A stretch of 64,000 nucleotides of DNA from Saksenaea vasiformis B4078 (taxonomy: Eukaryota > Mucoromycota > Mucoromycetes > Mucorales > Saksenaeaceae). Shown here piece after piece: positions 36,182 to 48,426 of this stretch. The translations under genes and the position numbers were made by a program. The stretch lies in assembly GCA_000697055.1 (NCBI GenBank), contig JNDT01002275.1, positions 1 to 64,000 on the forward strand, given 5' to 3'. The first letter of the stretch is position 1; each line of letters starts with the position of its first letter. The notes under the pieces were generated by a model. That model was not told the origin of the DNA. It saw only the letters and a list, made by a program, of their open reading frames with translations, and did not search any database.

Positions 36182-39100
36182 AATTCCTTATTGCCGTTGA
36201 GTTCTGAAGTTTGACCTTTAGGTTTTTTAGAAAACGTGTGAAGCGGAAAGAACAGGGTCGGCATCTGGACTTGCACAAGACTCCCAGAAAGGGACACAAC
36301 AACTCCGGTCGTGTCAGGATAAAAATTCCCCAATTATCCTATTTACCATTGTGGCTGCCCTCTATTGAAATACTTGGGAACGTTTCTTTTCGCGTGGTAG
36401 TCTTCAATGCGAGACAGTAAATACAGCTAGACTTGCGTGGATCTCCGTTGAACCGCGTACTGCGGCATTTGCAAGCCACGACGCGACACAGTTGTTATGG
36501 GAAAGGTCTTTACAAGGTCAATCACATTTATATTTATATACAAAAATAGCATTCACAGCTAAGTTTCCATCACTACTTATCCAAGAATTACATTGATAAG
36601 GTAACAAACGAATAAACCACTTATTCAAGGTGGAAGTTAAGGAATGTCCATGGAGTAGTCGACTTTACTGTAATTGTTCTAGTATCATGTCTTGCTGCAA
36701 GTCGTGCTGTCTGATTTTCATTAAAGAGTCTAGATTGACCGAAGCGTTCTGACCAAATCAGATGATGAGCTAGACGGTATCCTGAGCGATTTTTGCGAAC
36801 AGATGGATGATGAATCGTAGATAACATTCTATGACAAGAATTCATCCATCATTTCGGTAGTAACGGATATGCTACAAGTACTTGTCTACTTTCATATTGT
36901 AATGCTTGCCACAAACAACAGTTATGTTTCCTTGTTCTCCCTATCTTTTGCCGAAAATAGATCTAGTCAAAGCGTCGTTTATCTTCCTTTCCATAGCCAA
37001 GAAGTTTAGCATGACTATGATGTCTACTTTTTACATAAAAAGAATGAATTCTATCTTATCCATAGTTATAGTGAGCCTGACATTATGAGGACATGATTTC
37101 GGTAAGTAGTTTGAAGTAATTTCTATAATGAATGATTTTTCTGTAGCCTGCTCGATACTGAAGCACTGCCGTAAGATCACCAGGCATTCCTGTAAAATGA
37201 TAGAATGATTTTAGCACTCATTCCAAATTGTTCACGCTAATACTTGCGATGGTTGACATGCTATTTGGCAACGCATATTCTTGGCTACCTTGTGGCTCAA
37301 TCTTCATGATACAAGAGTCGGCTACCATGTCATAATGCATGTGCGTCGGCTCAAGGGCGTGCTTGAAGTAGAGTTCAATTCTTGAATTCCTTGGTTAAGG
37401 CTAACCTTCCAGCGGCGTGCATCATATTTGCAGTATTCAACGTTTTACAATGAGTACCCTCTAGTTTCCTTTCGAGGAGAATAGCTTCAGACACGCATAA
37501 TAGCAATGTTTTGGTGAATGTTAAGTTTAGGTTTGGAAATACTTGGCGATGCTAACGTCTGCAAATTTGGCCACGTGTCAGCGTTTTGGGAATCTGGTTA
37601 TCTTGCTTTTTACTGTGATGCTACAAATAGCATTAGTAAATGAAATGAATGGGATCATTGTGGTAAGGTCTCAACGGCATGGTTTTTGCGTATTTGCTTG
37701 CTCTCCTGAATATTAGCTGTTCTTTTTTTCTTGATTAAAATTCCACATGGTATGGATCATTCTGTTACTACTCATCTACGTCAAGTCATTCAGAATAAGC
37801 ATTTGTTTTCTGTAGGTGGTTGGCACTGTTCTCGAGTTTCTTTTACTGCGCCCCCTCAATGAGAGGCAAGACTAACGATAACTGTGCGAATTGGGACAGT
37901 TTAGTCCACAACATGGCAGTGCTCCATACCTGGCTAAGTGCGTTGTCTTTCTCTCATGTGTGGTAGATGCCATCTCATTTTAAGTTGTGGGGGGAAGGTC
38001 GTTATGCAAAACTTATTAAGGGGTCCACCTAGTTGCCTTTTTCGTTCAAATTGGCCGCAGCTACCATTAGCCTTTACGTGTCCTTCCTTCCTCTTATGTC
38101 AAAGCACACAGTATGCATTGTTCAGATGAAGTCGACGATCTCTAGCGTTCTATCAGTTTGTTCTTTCTCAATCTATTATCGTGCAAATACGCAGCAACAA
38201 AAAGCCTACCTCTTTCTTTTTATGGATTTGTTTACACATATTGTTTCTTAACTTCCAGATAGGGTAACCTGCCTTCATGCAAGCTACGATCGGATACATT
38301 GGAAGTATGTCCAAGACGTTTTCTTTTTGTTTTGTTTTTTTTTGCGTTGACTCAGAAAAGCGAGAGATCTTGCAAATAGTAACGTTAGATCTCGGCGTGT
38401 TGAGTCATATGCTACGCGTGGTAAGCTGCGTGTGCTACGCGCATCATTATGTGCAAGTTTTTTTTTGTTATGTCATTCTATCAGCGCAGTGGTTCGTGAG
38501 AACAACGAAGCAAGAGGCACCTGCAGAGAAGCGCAGACAGTGCTTCACGAGGAACAAATAGGAAATCTCCGATAACATAAGCGCCACGGTAACAACTTGT
38601 ATGAAACACGGCATAGTTCGTCATGGAGGAGATTAAAGTATTCCATGTACAAATATGAGACCACTCTTCTGTATGACAATGGAGCTTCGGGGGTAAATTG
38701 TTGGCAGATTGTTCTACCACGACTTCACAGCTAATGAGATGTAAAAACAAGGTTCCGATGGTGTCATGTGGTTCCCTTCTTTCCTTGTGCAACACCGACG
38801 AACGTGGTCAGCAGAGCTAGACGTTGTTAACAGTTACACTTTGAGATACAAAATCCCGTAATGGAGCAACCGCAAGGTCTATTAGCGGAGAGTGAAAAAG
38901 GGATTTACCGTTACGGAAGCGGGACACCCGTACTTGAAGAGGGTCATTGTCTCTACCAGTGCTTTGTCAGTTTCTGATTCTATCTTCATGAACTGTTTTT
39001 AAAAGCTCTTTTATGACATTGTAAAAAGAAGGAAAGAAATAAGTGGTAACACTCACCATGCTGAAAGGTTAGGTAGGTAGGTACGACCAACAAGTTTTGA

Positions 39101-39369
39101 GGCGGAGTCATTTCCAAACTGTGTGTCCAAGCACTCAAAAAGTTGTCACATTAGAGGCTTAGATGTCACAAACACACGTTCTCGTCCCCTCTACATTCAA
39201 CTTGAAATGGACGGCCACATAATCAAGTGAGTACTAAATTCATGGATACAATGCAAAAGGTTGTGGTGTTAATGTGGTCTTGTTTAGCAACACTGTAAGT
39301 GATAATGAAGGCAGTTTCTCTTATTTGCTGGTAGCTTTTTAGGGTAGATCATTAATGAAGAGTTATTAG
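36182..39369. other. ~3.2 kb without a recognised gene
   Basis: Frames are short and broken on both strands. The minus strand between ~36600 and 37200 has coding-like patches without a stable frame (for example near 37160-37190), so a decayed gene is possible, but no motif was identified. The LSM14 promoter presumably lies at the left end and the RPB6 promoter at the right end. A short GGTA repeat (taggtaggtaggta) occurs near 39070. Confidence 0.4.
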
Positions 39370-39750
39370 ATGGATGTAGATGAGCAATATGGAAATGAGG
39401 TTATGGGCGATAGAATAGAGGTCCTTGAGAAACCATCATCATCAACAGATCCACTTGAGGCTAAGAAAAGGAGCACAACACCTTATATGACAAAATACGA
39501 AAGAGCCAAAGTTTTGGGAACCCGAGCACTCCAGATCAGGTAACATGATGTAATAGAACTGGAAGTGAGTGATCTAATAACATTGTATAGTTTAAATGCC
39601 CCTGTGCAGGTAGAGTTGGATGGCGAATCGGATCCGTTAGTGATTGCCATGAAGGAACTAAGGGAAAAGAAAATTCCTCTAATTGTACGTCGGTTTCTTC
39701 CCGATGGAACATATGAGAATTGGGATGTCAGTGAACTGATTGTAGAATAA
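39370..39750 (+). CDS. RPO26: RPB6/ABC23, common subunit of RNA polymerases I, II and III
   Basis: Two exons (39370 to ~39539 and ~39594 to 39750) encode an acidic leader ([10 protein letters not shown]), then [59 protein letters not shown] and [14 protein letters not shown], the very conserved Rpb6 core that clamps the polymerase assembly. The intron starts GTAACA and ends ATAG. The ATG at 39370 is the first in frame, but the acidic N-terminal tail of this family is often longer and split over small exons, so an upstream first exon (for example near 39204) cannot be excluded. Confidence 0.9.
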
Positions 39751-40209
39751 GTAACCAAAAAGAAATCAATGTGAATTTCCATGCATCATCCAGCCACGAG
39801 AGTTTCCAACATGGTGATCTTTAAACCAAATATGGTTAGTGCGCGGCTATTTAAATGCTTGGACCCGGGTCAACTTTTTTTTATACCACAAGAGGGTGTA
39901 CATACGCCCGCGGTTTAGAGAGGACTACTTCCCTTTTCCTCTTTTTTCCTTTCTCCCTTTGACCAACACCTTTTCTTTTTTTATTTTCAGTCTCACCCCT
40001 TTTTCTTTTTTATTTTCAAATTTTGTTCTCACAACATCTATAATTCTCAAAAAGGTATACTATTGAAGTTTTGTTCTATCGCGCTTCTGGCATGTGACGT
40101 CCTTTACGCTCGATACATCTCTTTTTTTATTGCTGAGAGAGAAAAGAGGTGTCCTTCTAAATATTGTCTTTTTTTTTGGCTTTCTTTCCTTTTTTGCAGA
40201 AATACCATA
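39751..40209. promoter_or_regulatory. upstream region of the Cyc8 gene
   Basis: Contains a 10-bp palindrome GACCCGGGTC at 39862-39871, a TTTAAAT word just before it, and a long pyrimidine-rich tract (about 39925-40030) typical of fungal promoters. Direct evidence for function is lacking. Confidence 0.4.
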
Positions 40210-43200
40210 ATGGCTGCTACTGTACCTCAGCAGCAGACGACTGTCGCGCAAAAGCTAGCAGCAATTAATGAACAGACATGGTTAAACATGGGTAAGTCTT
40301 CCAACTTGCACAGATTTGATCATGTTTACATACTTCCCAATCTCAGGCAATCTGGCGGAAATGATGACTGATTACGACAAAGCAATGACTTGCTACGAAT
40401 CAGCATTAAGACACAACCCCTACTCCATCGTCGCCTTGTCTCAGATCGCGTCCCTATGTCGAGGACGAGAGCAGTTCGCGAGAGTGTGTAACAAACAAGT
40501 TTTCTTTATCGTTGTTTTGAATTGACGTATTTGTTTTTTAGGCTGTCGAATATTTTAAGCGAATTTTAGCCATTCAAGAAAATAACGGTGAAACGTGGGC
40601 TGCTCTAGGTCATTGCTACCTTATGATGGACAACCTTCAGGAAGCTTATCAAGCATATCAACAAGCACTCTACCATTTGTCAAATCCAAAGGTAAGAAAA
40701 AAAAAGATGAGAAGAAAAAGAAAAAGATCAGGGTAGACTAAACAAGTCTGTTTATAGGATCCAAAATTGTGGTATGGTATTGGTATTCTTTACGATCGCT
40801 ATGGATCCTTGGAGCATGCGGAAGAAGCATTTTCAGCGGTGATGAAGATGGACCCTAAGTTTGAGAAAGCCAACGAAATTTATTTCCGACTCGGCATTAT
40901 ATACAAACAACAACAAAAATTTGATCTTTCTCTTCAGGTACGGTCCTTGTCCTGAACGTTGATGGCTAGGAAATTGGCTGATAGCATAAAAGTGTTTCCG
41001 CTACATCCTCCATTCACCTCCCCGACCACTGACCGAATCCGACATTTGGTTCCAAACCGGTCATGTGTATGAACAGCAAAAAGAGGTAAGTCGGGACTTC
41101 AATAAGATCCGTGGGCGTCTGACATATTGTGTGTGTTAGTATGAACTCGCCAAGGAAGCGTATGAACGAGTGTTGAAGGAAAACCCGGATCATGCAAAAG
41201 TGCTCCAACAGTTGGGTTGGCTTTACCATCAACAGAACACGTCGTTTGCCAATCAACCGCTCGCTATTCAGTATTTGACGCGTTCGTTAAAATCAGATAG
41301 CAACGATGCCCAATCCTGGTACCTGCTTGGCCGTTGCTACATGGCCGAACAGAACTATAACAAAGCATATGAAGCTTACCAACAAGCTGTCTATCGCGAT
41401 GCTCGTAATCCGACCTTCTGGTGTTCCATTGGTGTCCTCTATTATCAAATTAATCAGGTACAGTTACCTTTCTCGATTGAATGGAAAGGCGATACTAATG
41501 TAAAGAGGGCAGTATCGTGATGCATTGGACGCGTACAGCCGTGCTATCCGGTTGAATCCCTACATTAGCGAAGTTTGGTACGACCTCGGAACGTTGTACG
41601 AGTCGTGCAATAATCAGATTCAGGATGCACTGGATGCCTATCAACGCGCTGCGGAACTTGATCCATCAAACCCGCACATCAAACAACGCTTGGAGTTGTT
41701 GCGCAAATCTCAGCAAGTCCACACGTCGCAAGGGTAATACAAACGTCCTACAGACGTATGAAATTGATTTATCATTAATATTATTATTATTTATATAGAG
41801 CGGGCAGTGCACCTATTCCACAAGACGTGAGCAATCCGAGCCAGTATCAGAATGGTCCAACCGCTCAGCCGCTGAATGGCACCCCCTACGGCCACGTATG
41901 TTGACACCCAAATGATTCGTATTGTTCTAAGTTCAGTGCATTAGTCTTCCGGACCAGGTGCCGCAACGAGCGTCGCTGCATACCACACTGCTTCCGGCCC
42001 ATCGCATCCCAATGACGAAAGAGGACCTCCGCCCCATCTGCCGATGGTAAACCTTTGATCTTTTTTTGTTTTTATTCAGCCATAGGAATGACCTTTTTTG
42101 TCTTGTAGCAACATTCGCTTGCAGCACACGAGAACACCAGTGGACCAGGTCGCGACCTACCAATGCCTAGCGGACCTTCTGATCGACGTTCGCCTGGTCC
42201 TTACCCGCAGTACCAACCGCCCGCTCCTCGTGATGATGTCCGTATTCCGGACATTGGTAACGGTGGCGGTCGTGCGCCTACACCCTCGGAAAGAACCCAA
42301 ATGAACCCGATCATGCAAGGTAGCGCACGTTCGCATGCCCCTCAAACGCCACCCTCTGGCCCTTCAATGCACCAACAGCAAGCAGCTAGTCAAGCCAATC
42401 TTCCTCCCATGTCGATGCGCCAGTCACCTTATCCCAAGTCGAGCGAAGCAGCGCGTTCTCCCAGCCTATCCGTTTCTGGAGAACCTGGTGGCCGTCCTCC
42501 TCATATTGTCCCTCCATTTTCCGGATCACGCCCGCCTTCGCGAAGCGGACAACCTCACCATGTTCAGGAACAGCCCCATTACGATGCACCCCCTCATCAT
42601 ATGTCGCCTTCTGCTGGTAATGCAGAAACATACCATCCTCATTATGATCAACGTCGGACATCCGCGTCGCACGAAGCTCTTGCCATCAGACAAGCAGAGA
42701 GCCAGTCACCATATACCAGACCTGGTTATCACGAGCCCCCGCGCCAGTCCCCGTCCGTGATGAATGATGATCAACGGTCTGCCATGGCTCCCATCCCTCC
42801 GAATGAACCGGTAGTAGGCCGTCCGACACACCGTGGTGCGCCTTATGAAAGCAGTAGTAATGAACGGAAACCATTGGCAGAAGAACAACCACCGCACAGA
42901 CAGAGTCACGAGTACGGACGACCTCCGGCAGAAGCAAGCGAACATCGTCCCTATGCAAAAGAAACCGAGATGGAATCACAACACGAACAACCCAAACCAG
43001 ATGAAGCGTCACCAGTAAAACAGGCCATTCCACCACGACAAGCTGAACCACCTGTGGAAGAACATAAACCTTCGGCACCAGCACCTGTCCGACATGTTGA
43101 CGAAGATTACGATGAAAGTGCTGCAGATGCATTGCTCAGTATAAGTCACCAGCCTCGCGGAAGCAAACGGCCATTGTCACCCGATCACGGTCGTGAGGAG

Positions 43201-43515
43201 GAAATGAAAAAGCCGCGGTCGAATGAGGCACAAGCAGCACCAGCACCAGCAGCAGAAGCACCATTAAAGAAGGAGGAGGAGAAAGAAGAAAAGGCATCCT
43301 CGGCGGAGCCGGCAGAAGAGGGTGAATTGCCAGCAGTAGAGCAAAAGGAGGAGATAGCGGAGCAACAGAAACAAGCAGCACCATCATCGACGGTGAATAC
43401 TCGAGCAGAAGACGAGCATGCGGTTAAGAAGACGACGACAGCAGGTGAAGAGCAGGAAGTAGTAGATTCAAAAGAGGAGGAGAATGGGGCCAATCACACC
43501 GCAGGATCCGCATAG
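40210..43515 (+). CDS. SSN6: Cyc8/Ssn6 general transcriptional co-repressor, TPR protein
   Basis: Ten exons (40210-40291, 40347-40483, 40542-40691, 40758-40937, 40993-41085, 41140-41457, 41513-41733, 41799-41895, 41945-42046 and 42109-43515) give 928 residues in frame. The first ~400 residues are about ten tandem TPR units (GNLAEMMTDYDKAMTCYESA ... EVWYDLGTLYESCNNQIQDA), closely matching Cyc8/Ssn6, the partner of Tup1. The co-repressor is recruited by DNA-binding proteins to silence many genes. The remaining half is low-complexity, rich in Pro, Ser, His and Gln, then Glu/Ala-rich with a basic patch (RGSKRPLSP). Start: the ATG just before AATVPQQQTTVAQKL. No disruption. Confidence 0.95.
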
Positions 43516-43723
43516 CGGTGGGATAGAGCAAATTTCTGTAGTAGCGGATTACTTCCCGTAGTTTGTCTTTTTTTCTTTTTTTTTTTCCTTCTCTCTTCTC
43601 TTCAACCCTCGTGGGTGTAAAACAAACATCTCAAAAACAAACTGTAAACTGGCTTCTAAGGATGCGTTTTTTTTTTAATACGTAAGAGGAAGTGTACATT
43701 GAGGGAAGGAGCGAAACGGATGT

Positions 43724-44353
43724 CTATTTTTCTGCGCCATGCTGCTTGAAGATATTTGCATCGTAAGGGTGTTCGCTACCCTCGAAAATCAACAGGCGCT
43801 TCAGTCGAACGTCACGAAGTCGGTTTTTGGGCAGCATGCCTGATACTGCTTTACGAATAGGCTACAAAGTATAAAAAAAATTAGAGCGTATAAGTCTCTG
43901 TGTGACCCAATGTGAATGCATTCTTTCTTTTTACCTCTGCAGGATCTTTCTCCTTCAAATTGTTCAGGGTAATTTCCTTCAAACCACCGGGATGACCTGT
44001 GTGGTGACGGTACAATTTTTGTTCTGCCTTCTTTCCCGTTGTCAAAACCTCTTTTGCGTTGATAACCACCACATAGTCACCACAGTCAGCTGAACAAAAG
44101 AAAAAAAAGAAAGGTTGAGAATTTATTTCTTCACTTCCACTCTTAATTTACCTGCAGGATCGTAAATGGGTTTATGCTTGCCCATGAGGGTGGTAGCAAT
44201 GCCTGTTGCAAGGCGGCCTAGAACTCGTTGTTGAGCGTCGACAAGATGCCAAGCACGGGCATATGCAAGAGCGGTCTATTTTTCTTTCATTCATAAGCAT
44301 TTCTGACATGAAGGTTCTATCTATTTATTTACATTGCCAATCGCTTGTGACAT
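43724..44353 (-). CDS. MRPL23: mitochondrial large-subunit ribosomal protein uL13m
   Basis: Four exons: 44353-44333 (MSQAIGN), 44275-44152, 44089-43935 and 43861-43724, total 145 residues. Conserved L13 blocks are [69 protein letters not shown] and [20 protein letters not shown]. It is the nuclear-encoded mitochondrial version by length and HTGHPGG context. It is convergent with the Cyc8 gene, with about 200 bp between stop codons. Confidence 0.93.
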
Positions 44354-45295
44354 GGTGTGGAGGATAGGAGACGAGGTGTAAGGTTGGATGTTTTTTGTTG
44401 CTGTGGAAAAAACGCCGTCACCAATTCAATCACAGACCGACCAGGCCTGTCCTGCCATGCGGACGTCGTGCCTGTACCACTTGCAGTTTACTTTGCAGTA
44501 AAAAAAAAAGGTATATTCATGGCCTTTAAAATGAACTTAGCACTGAACTCAAAAAAAAAACCTTATTAACCTGCCTTGAAAGGTAAATTTACTTGCCATT
44601 GGTGCTATTGGAAGTAACATTTTCTGCCAATTGTACACGGAATGTAGCTATCATTTGTTTCTTATGGAATCCCCCAACTCGCAACAACATACATTTTTCT
44701 GGTATACAGTCTATTAGAAAAAATGAAGGAGTAGTTCTAAATGTGGGAAAGTCAGGCGTTACCATAAAATAAGAATTGTAATTTTTCATTAGGGGAGCTT
44801 TCCGTTCATGCGTTATTGGTAAGTTTAGTAAAAGCAGCAGTGGGTGTGTTGATCCACTTCATTGCCACCAGCTCCCCCCGTTATGTACATTTTTATTACC
44901 TTCTTTCTTTACACCCGCTGTTTTTCCGTCCGACATGTCAGGAAGTAGTAGCATCCTCGTTGAACTCTGACGCGTATAGTAAAAGTCAAACGTACTGATT
45001 TATCTGGTTAAGATATATCCTTTGTCATGATCCAGGTCTTCCAATAGGGTTCTAGCCAACGAACGGCGTTTAATTGTTTGCATAAACTATTGCATCTTGT
45101 TTGTTTTATCATACCACGTACCGAGACAGCCAAATATATCAATGTTTTTTCGCTGTTATCAGATAGGCAAATCCCAGGAAAAAGAAGGAATGCAATGGAC
45201 AACAAAGAACCTCGTCATGAGAAGCTAGCGCGCGGCGTACATTAAAATTTTTCGCGACGTTCGCTGTTTTTCACCTTTTTCTTGTTAATTGAGGA
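44354..45295. other. intergenic between divergent uL13m and MOG1 genes
   Basis: No supported gene. A 66-codon minus-strand frame (44589-44789) and a 60-codon plus-strand frame have no motif. The region presumably holds both promoters; a pyrimidine-rich stretch lies near 45270 just before the MOG1 start. Confidence 0.45.
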
Positions 45296-46038
45296 ATGAG
45301 TGAGAATAATCTACTGCGTCCCCTTTTCGGTGGAGCCATTACGACGGTTATCAGTTCTTCATTTATCGATGCCAGGTAGAATGGTCAATACGACTTTCGG
45401 CATGAGCTAATCGTGATATATATGTGTATAGCCTGTTTCGCCAAGTTCCCGACAATCAAGAAGTATTTGTGGATCAGCAATCGCACGAAAGCGTGATTGT
45501 CGAATTGGTCGAAATGGTCGATGCAAAAGATCAGGAGATCCCAAGGTTCATACTTAGTATCAGGTTTCTATCTTTTGTTAACCTTCGTTTAGGTTTCACT
45601 TTGAGTCCCTTGCAACAGATAACGACGCGCTTAGTTTTGAAGTGCGTAAGGTTGAAAATTTCCCCAGTAACGTGATCGCACCTCATTTCGAGTAAGTGGA
45701 AATCTGCAGGATCAGCTGTACAGCTTACACAGGCTATGTATGGTAGAAATGAGGTTTCAGCTGTTCATGTTTTGCAGGGAACGCAGAAAGTCTCCAAATT
45801 TGGGGAGGGACCTGAATCTTACAACATCGTTGATATACGGTTGGCAGTGATCCGCTTGGAGAGAGTACAGACGGACTTGGTGGTTACGATCAATGCGCCA
45901 TTGGTTATTGCACCAACAAGCAGTGAAAGTAACAATGTTACACCGCTCACAGGCACAACCTCGGTTGATCAGGAATTAGCGACAATCTTGAAGAGTTTAA
46001 AAATTGAACAATGGTCTCTCTTCCCAGAAGAAGCATGA
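45296..46038 (+). CDS. MOG1: Mog1/RANGRF, Ran guanine-nucleotide release factor
   Basis: Four exons: 45296-45375, 45432-45545, 45593-45645 and 45710-46038, total 191 residues. Conserved Mog1 features are LFGGAITTVI near the N-terminus, FRQVPDNQEVFVDQ, RFHFESLATDND, LQGTQKVSKF and VDIRLAVIRLERVQTDLVVT. Mog1 binds Ran and promotes nucleotide release, supporting nuclear protein import. The third intron uses the donor GTAAGG at 45646; the strong GTAAGT at 45692 would leave the frame broken. The second intron has a weak donor (AG|GTTCAT). It is convergent with the tetraspanin gene, with only 18 bp between the two stop codons. Confidence 0.9.
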
Positions 46039-46056
46039 AAAGGAAAAGTGGACATT

Positions 46057-47269
46057 TTATTGAACATGTCTTTGTTGCAAACCATCACGATGTAAATTGA
46101 TGGAGCTGCCTGTAGGCGTTCCAGCCATCACACCATGGTAATCCACTCGATAGATTTTGGGTGGCAAGCCTTTACCAAACTTTCGATTGACATGGTTAGA
46201 ACAGAGTAAAGCAGAGAGTATCACGAATAAATGAGCAGGGACGACAGAAAATGCAACGATCCATGTGATTGTCAAAGCTTCCTTGGTAAATGTTTGATAC
46301 TTGAACTTGCAACCGGGAAGTAGTGTTCGTGGAAAGCATTTGTTGGATTTTTCATGAAAGTCCGCAAAGTCCTTGTATCCACAACAATGTAACTTAAACG
46401 AGAAGACATGTCAAATAAAAGAACAACAAGAAGTAAATCTTTTACTTACATTACTCTGTATGCGTGATCGTCCATCCGATGTCAGTGAATAATGCCATTG
46501 GTATGATAATTTCCCCTAGAATCCGCGGTTTCAGTTTTACCATCAGAACCAGAAAAAATTTTTTTTCCTTTCCTTTTTTACCTCAATATTCCACTTGTTC
46601 CTTCGATAAGCTAGGTAACCGATGGATGCGATCAGACCAAAGCATGGCCATAACAGTACATTATAGATTGTCAGGATCTTGCGATTGTTGAGCATCACAC
46701 CGACATAACCAAGCACGGATGTAAATAGGCACATCGTGCCAGTAACCATCACAACTATAAGTCATAGTTGAAGTGGGATGAAGATATAGTAGTACTACTA
46801 CTACTTACGGTTTAAGATTGTACTTCCACCCACCATGATCACATCAGCACGCATATAAACTTAATTTAAAGTGAGTACATGAATTCAAGGAGGTACTGCA
46901 CTTTACATTTGAAAAAGGTCAAGATACACAAAATGATGCCGCATAATCCATAGCAAAATAGCTAAACCCCCATATCGTTACGTTATATTTTACCCGTGTT
47001 TGGATTTAACTTACCAGTGTATTTGAAAATAAAAGCCACCACTTATATATTGACCATCGTTGCCTTCTTGCTGCGGCGGATGGAGGTGCGTATCGTTTCA
47101 CAGTATGTATCTCGCTCAGGCTTCCAACTGAACTAGTAAACGTACTTCCTCCCGTCGACATCCGTGCCTCTGATTTCATCCACGGTAGTACAGGTGGTTC
47201 CGGAATATCATGAAGATCAATATTTAAAGAGGGATCATACGAAGCACGCTGCTGTCTACTGGGGATCAT
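46057..47269 (-). CDS. fungal tetraspanin-like membrane protein
   Basis: Multi-exon gene starting MIPSRQQRASYDPSL (47269) with a ~70-residue cytosolic Ser/Pro-rich leader. Membrane segments follow: WWLLFSNTL-region (TM1), VMVTGTMCLFTSVLGYVGVM (TM2), TIYNVLLWPCFGLIASIGYL (TM3) and TITWIVAFSVVPAHLFVIL (TM4). Between TM3 and TM4 an exon encodes LHCCGYKDF...C..RTLLPGCKF, matching the CCG motif and conserved Cys of the tetraspanin large loop. The C-terminal tail (~45 residues) is cytosolic. Tetraspanins organise membrane microdomains. Exon borders between TM1 and TM2 were not fully resolved. Confidence 0.75.
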
Positions 47270-48000
47270 CTTTCAAAAAGAAAATGAAGAAGAGGAAGAA
47301 GAAGCAAGATTGAGGAGAAAAAGGATCGACAAGAAAATTGATCGGTTCCACAAATGAAACGCGAAAAAGTTTGGGAAAAGGAGGGCTTATCTTTTTTGGG
47401 ATCCAATGATTGCCCGCGAACAGTCGTGACCTATCGATCATCCACATGTCAAGACCGATCGATGCCAACCGAATATGGAACACATTGGCCTCATCCTCAT
47501 TGACAGCCAAATATGTTTGATCCCTTTCTTGACTAGAAAGCCACACGGAACACTTGGAAGGAAGCTATACATGAGATACCCACCGTTACCAGATAGGACA
47601 TCAAAATAATCCGAATCGTACTAGCTGAATAGCGCGTAGCGAAACTCAGCACGAGTAGAGTTTGGAAAACTACTTCATGTCAGGAGCGCATGAATTGCCG
47701 GAACCAAAGTACATGCGAGTAATGCACGTAATCCAAACTACCTCTGCTGTCTCTTAGCATGACAAATGACGCTCTCTCCCATGGGCTTCTCAGATTCTAG
47801 TTCATTACATGTCCAACGATTTGGATGGTTCCTTGACATGCTACGCTATCGTTATTATGAAAGAATGAGCATGGCTTATCTTTCACAAAAGGTACCTCAT
47901 ACCAAAGCTTTTGATGGATATCATGTCCTGGCGTTTCATCTTAACCCCCGACAGGCAAATTTGTGAAAGTTTAAAACGTTACCTGGTAACGTTCTCTCAA
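47270..48000. other. intergenic, no confident gene
   Basis: A minus-strand frame just upstream of the tetraspanin start (47256-47546) has no motif and probably covers the promoter and leader. Nothing else is supported. Confidence 0.45.
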
Positions 48001-48275
48001 TCTTCATAAACTTAAAACGTTCCGATCTAGCCTGTGAAGTTCATAGTTTCCTTGAAAAGACGGGTGTAAATAACTTTGTGTCACTATTATATATGTATAG
48101 ACCCGTTTCTTATCATCTTTGGCCAGTTAGCTAGTATCATAGCTAGTCTCCTTTGCTATGTAACATGGTTAAATTTGTAAAGAGATAAACAAGATACGCG
48201 AAATTGTTCAGCTTTACGTGACAAGATTTAGCCAAGAACAGGTGCTTTGTCCATGAACCGATATATCTGAGAACA
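48001..48275 (+). repeat. direct repeat, left copy (~265 bp)
   Basis: Aligns with 56065-56325 in the same orientation. Shared words include TTAAATTTGTAAAGAGATAA, AGCTAGT, CAAGATACGCG and CATGAACCGAT. Divergence is moderate, with small indels. It borders the Mutator/Crinkler block on the left. Confidence 0.8.
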
Positions 48276-48426
48276 TTTTTGTATTCTGAACGGAGAACGG
48301 AGAGCAACCACATAAATGTGCGCAAATAGCGTTAATAGATGTATAAAAGGAAAAGATACATTGATGGTGTTGTGTGATAATCATAGAGTAAAAAAGAAAT
48401 CATAGAATTTAGTTAATTATATGAAC

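Noticed and set aside
39065..39085. TAGGTAGGTAGGTA as telomere-like sequence
   Set aside because: Only three to four tetramer copies in an internal promoter region; it does not match the fungal TTAGGG repeat.
42386..43132. Overlapping frames on both strands within the last Cyc8 exon
   Set aside because: The region is low-complexity Pro/His/Gln/Glu coding DNA, which keeps other frames open by chance. The Cyc8 frame is continuous with ten well-placed exons.
45692..45709. An 18-nt GTAAGT...CAG intron in MOG1
   Set aside because: It looks like a perfect tiny intron but leaves the downstream exon out of frame. Using the GTAAGG donor at 45646 with the same acceptor restores the Mog1 sequence.
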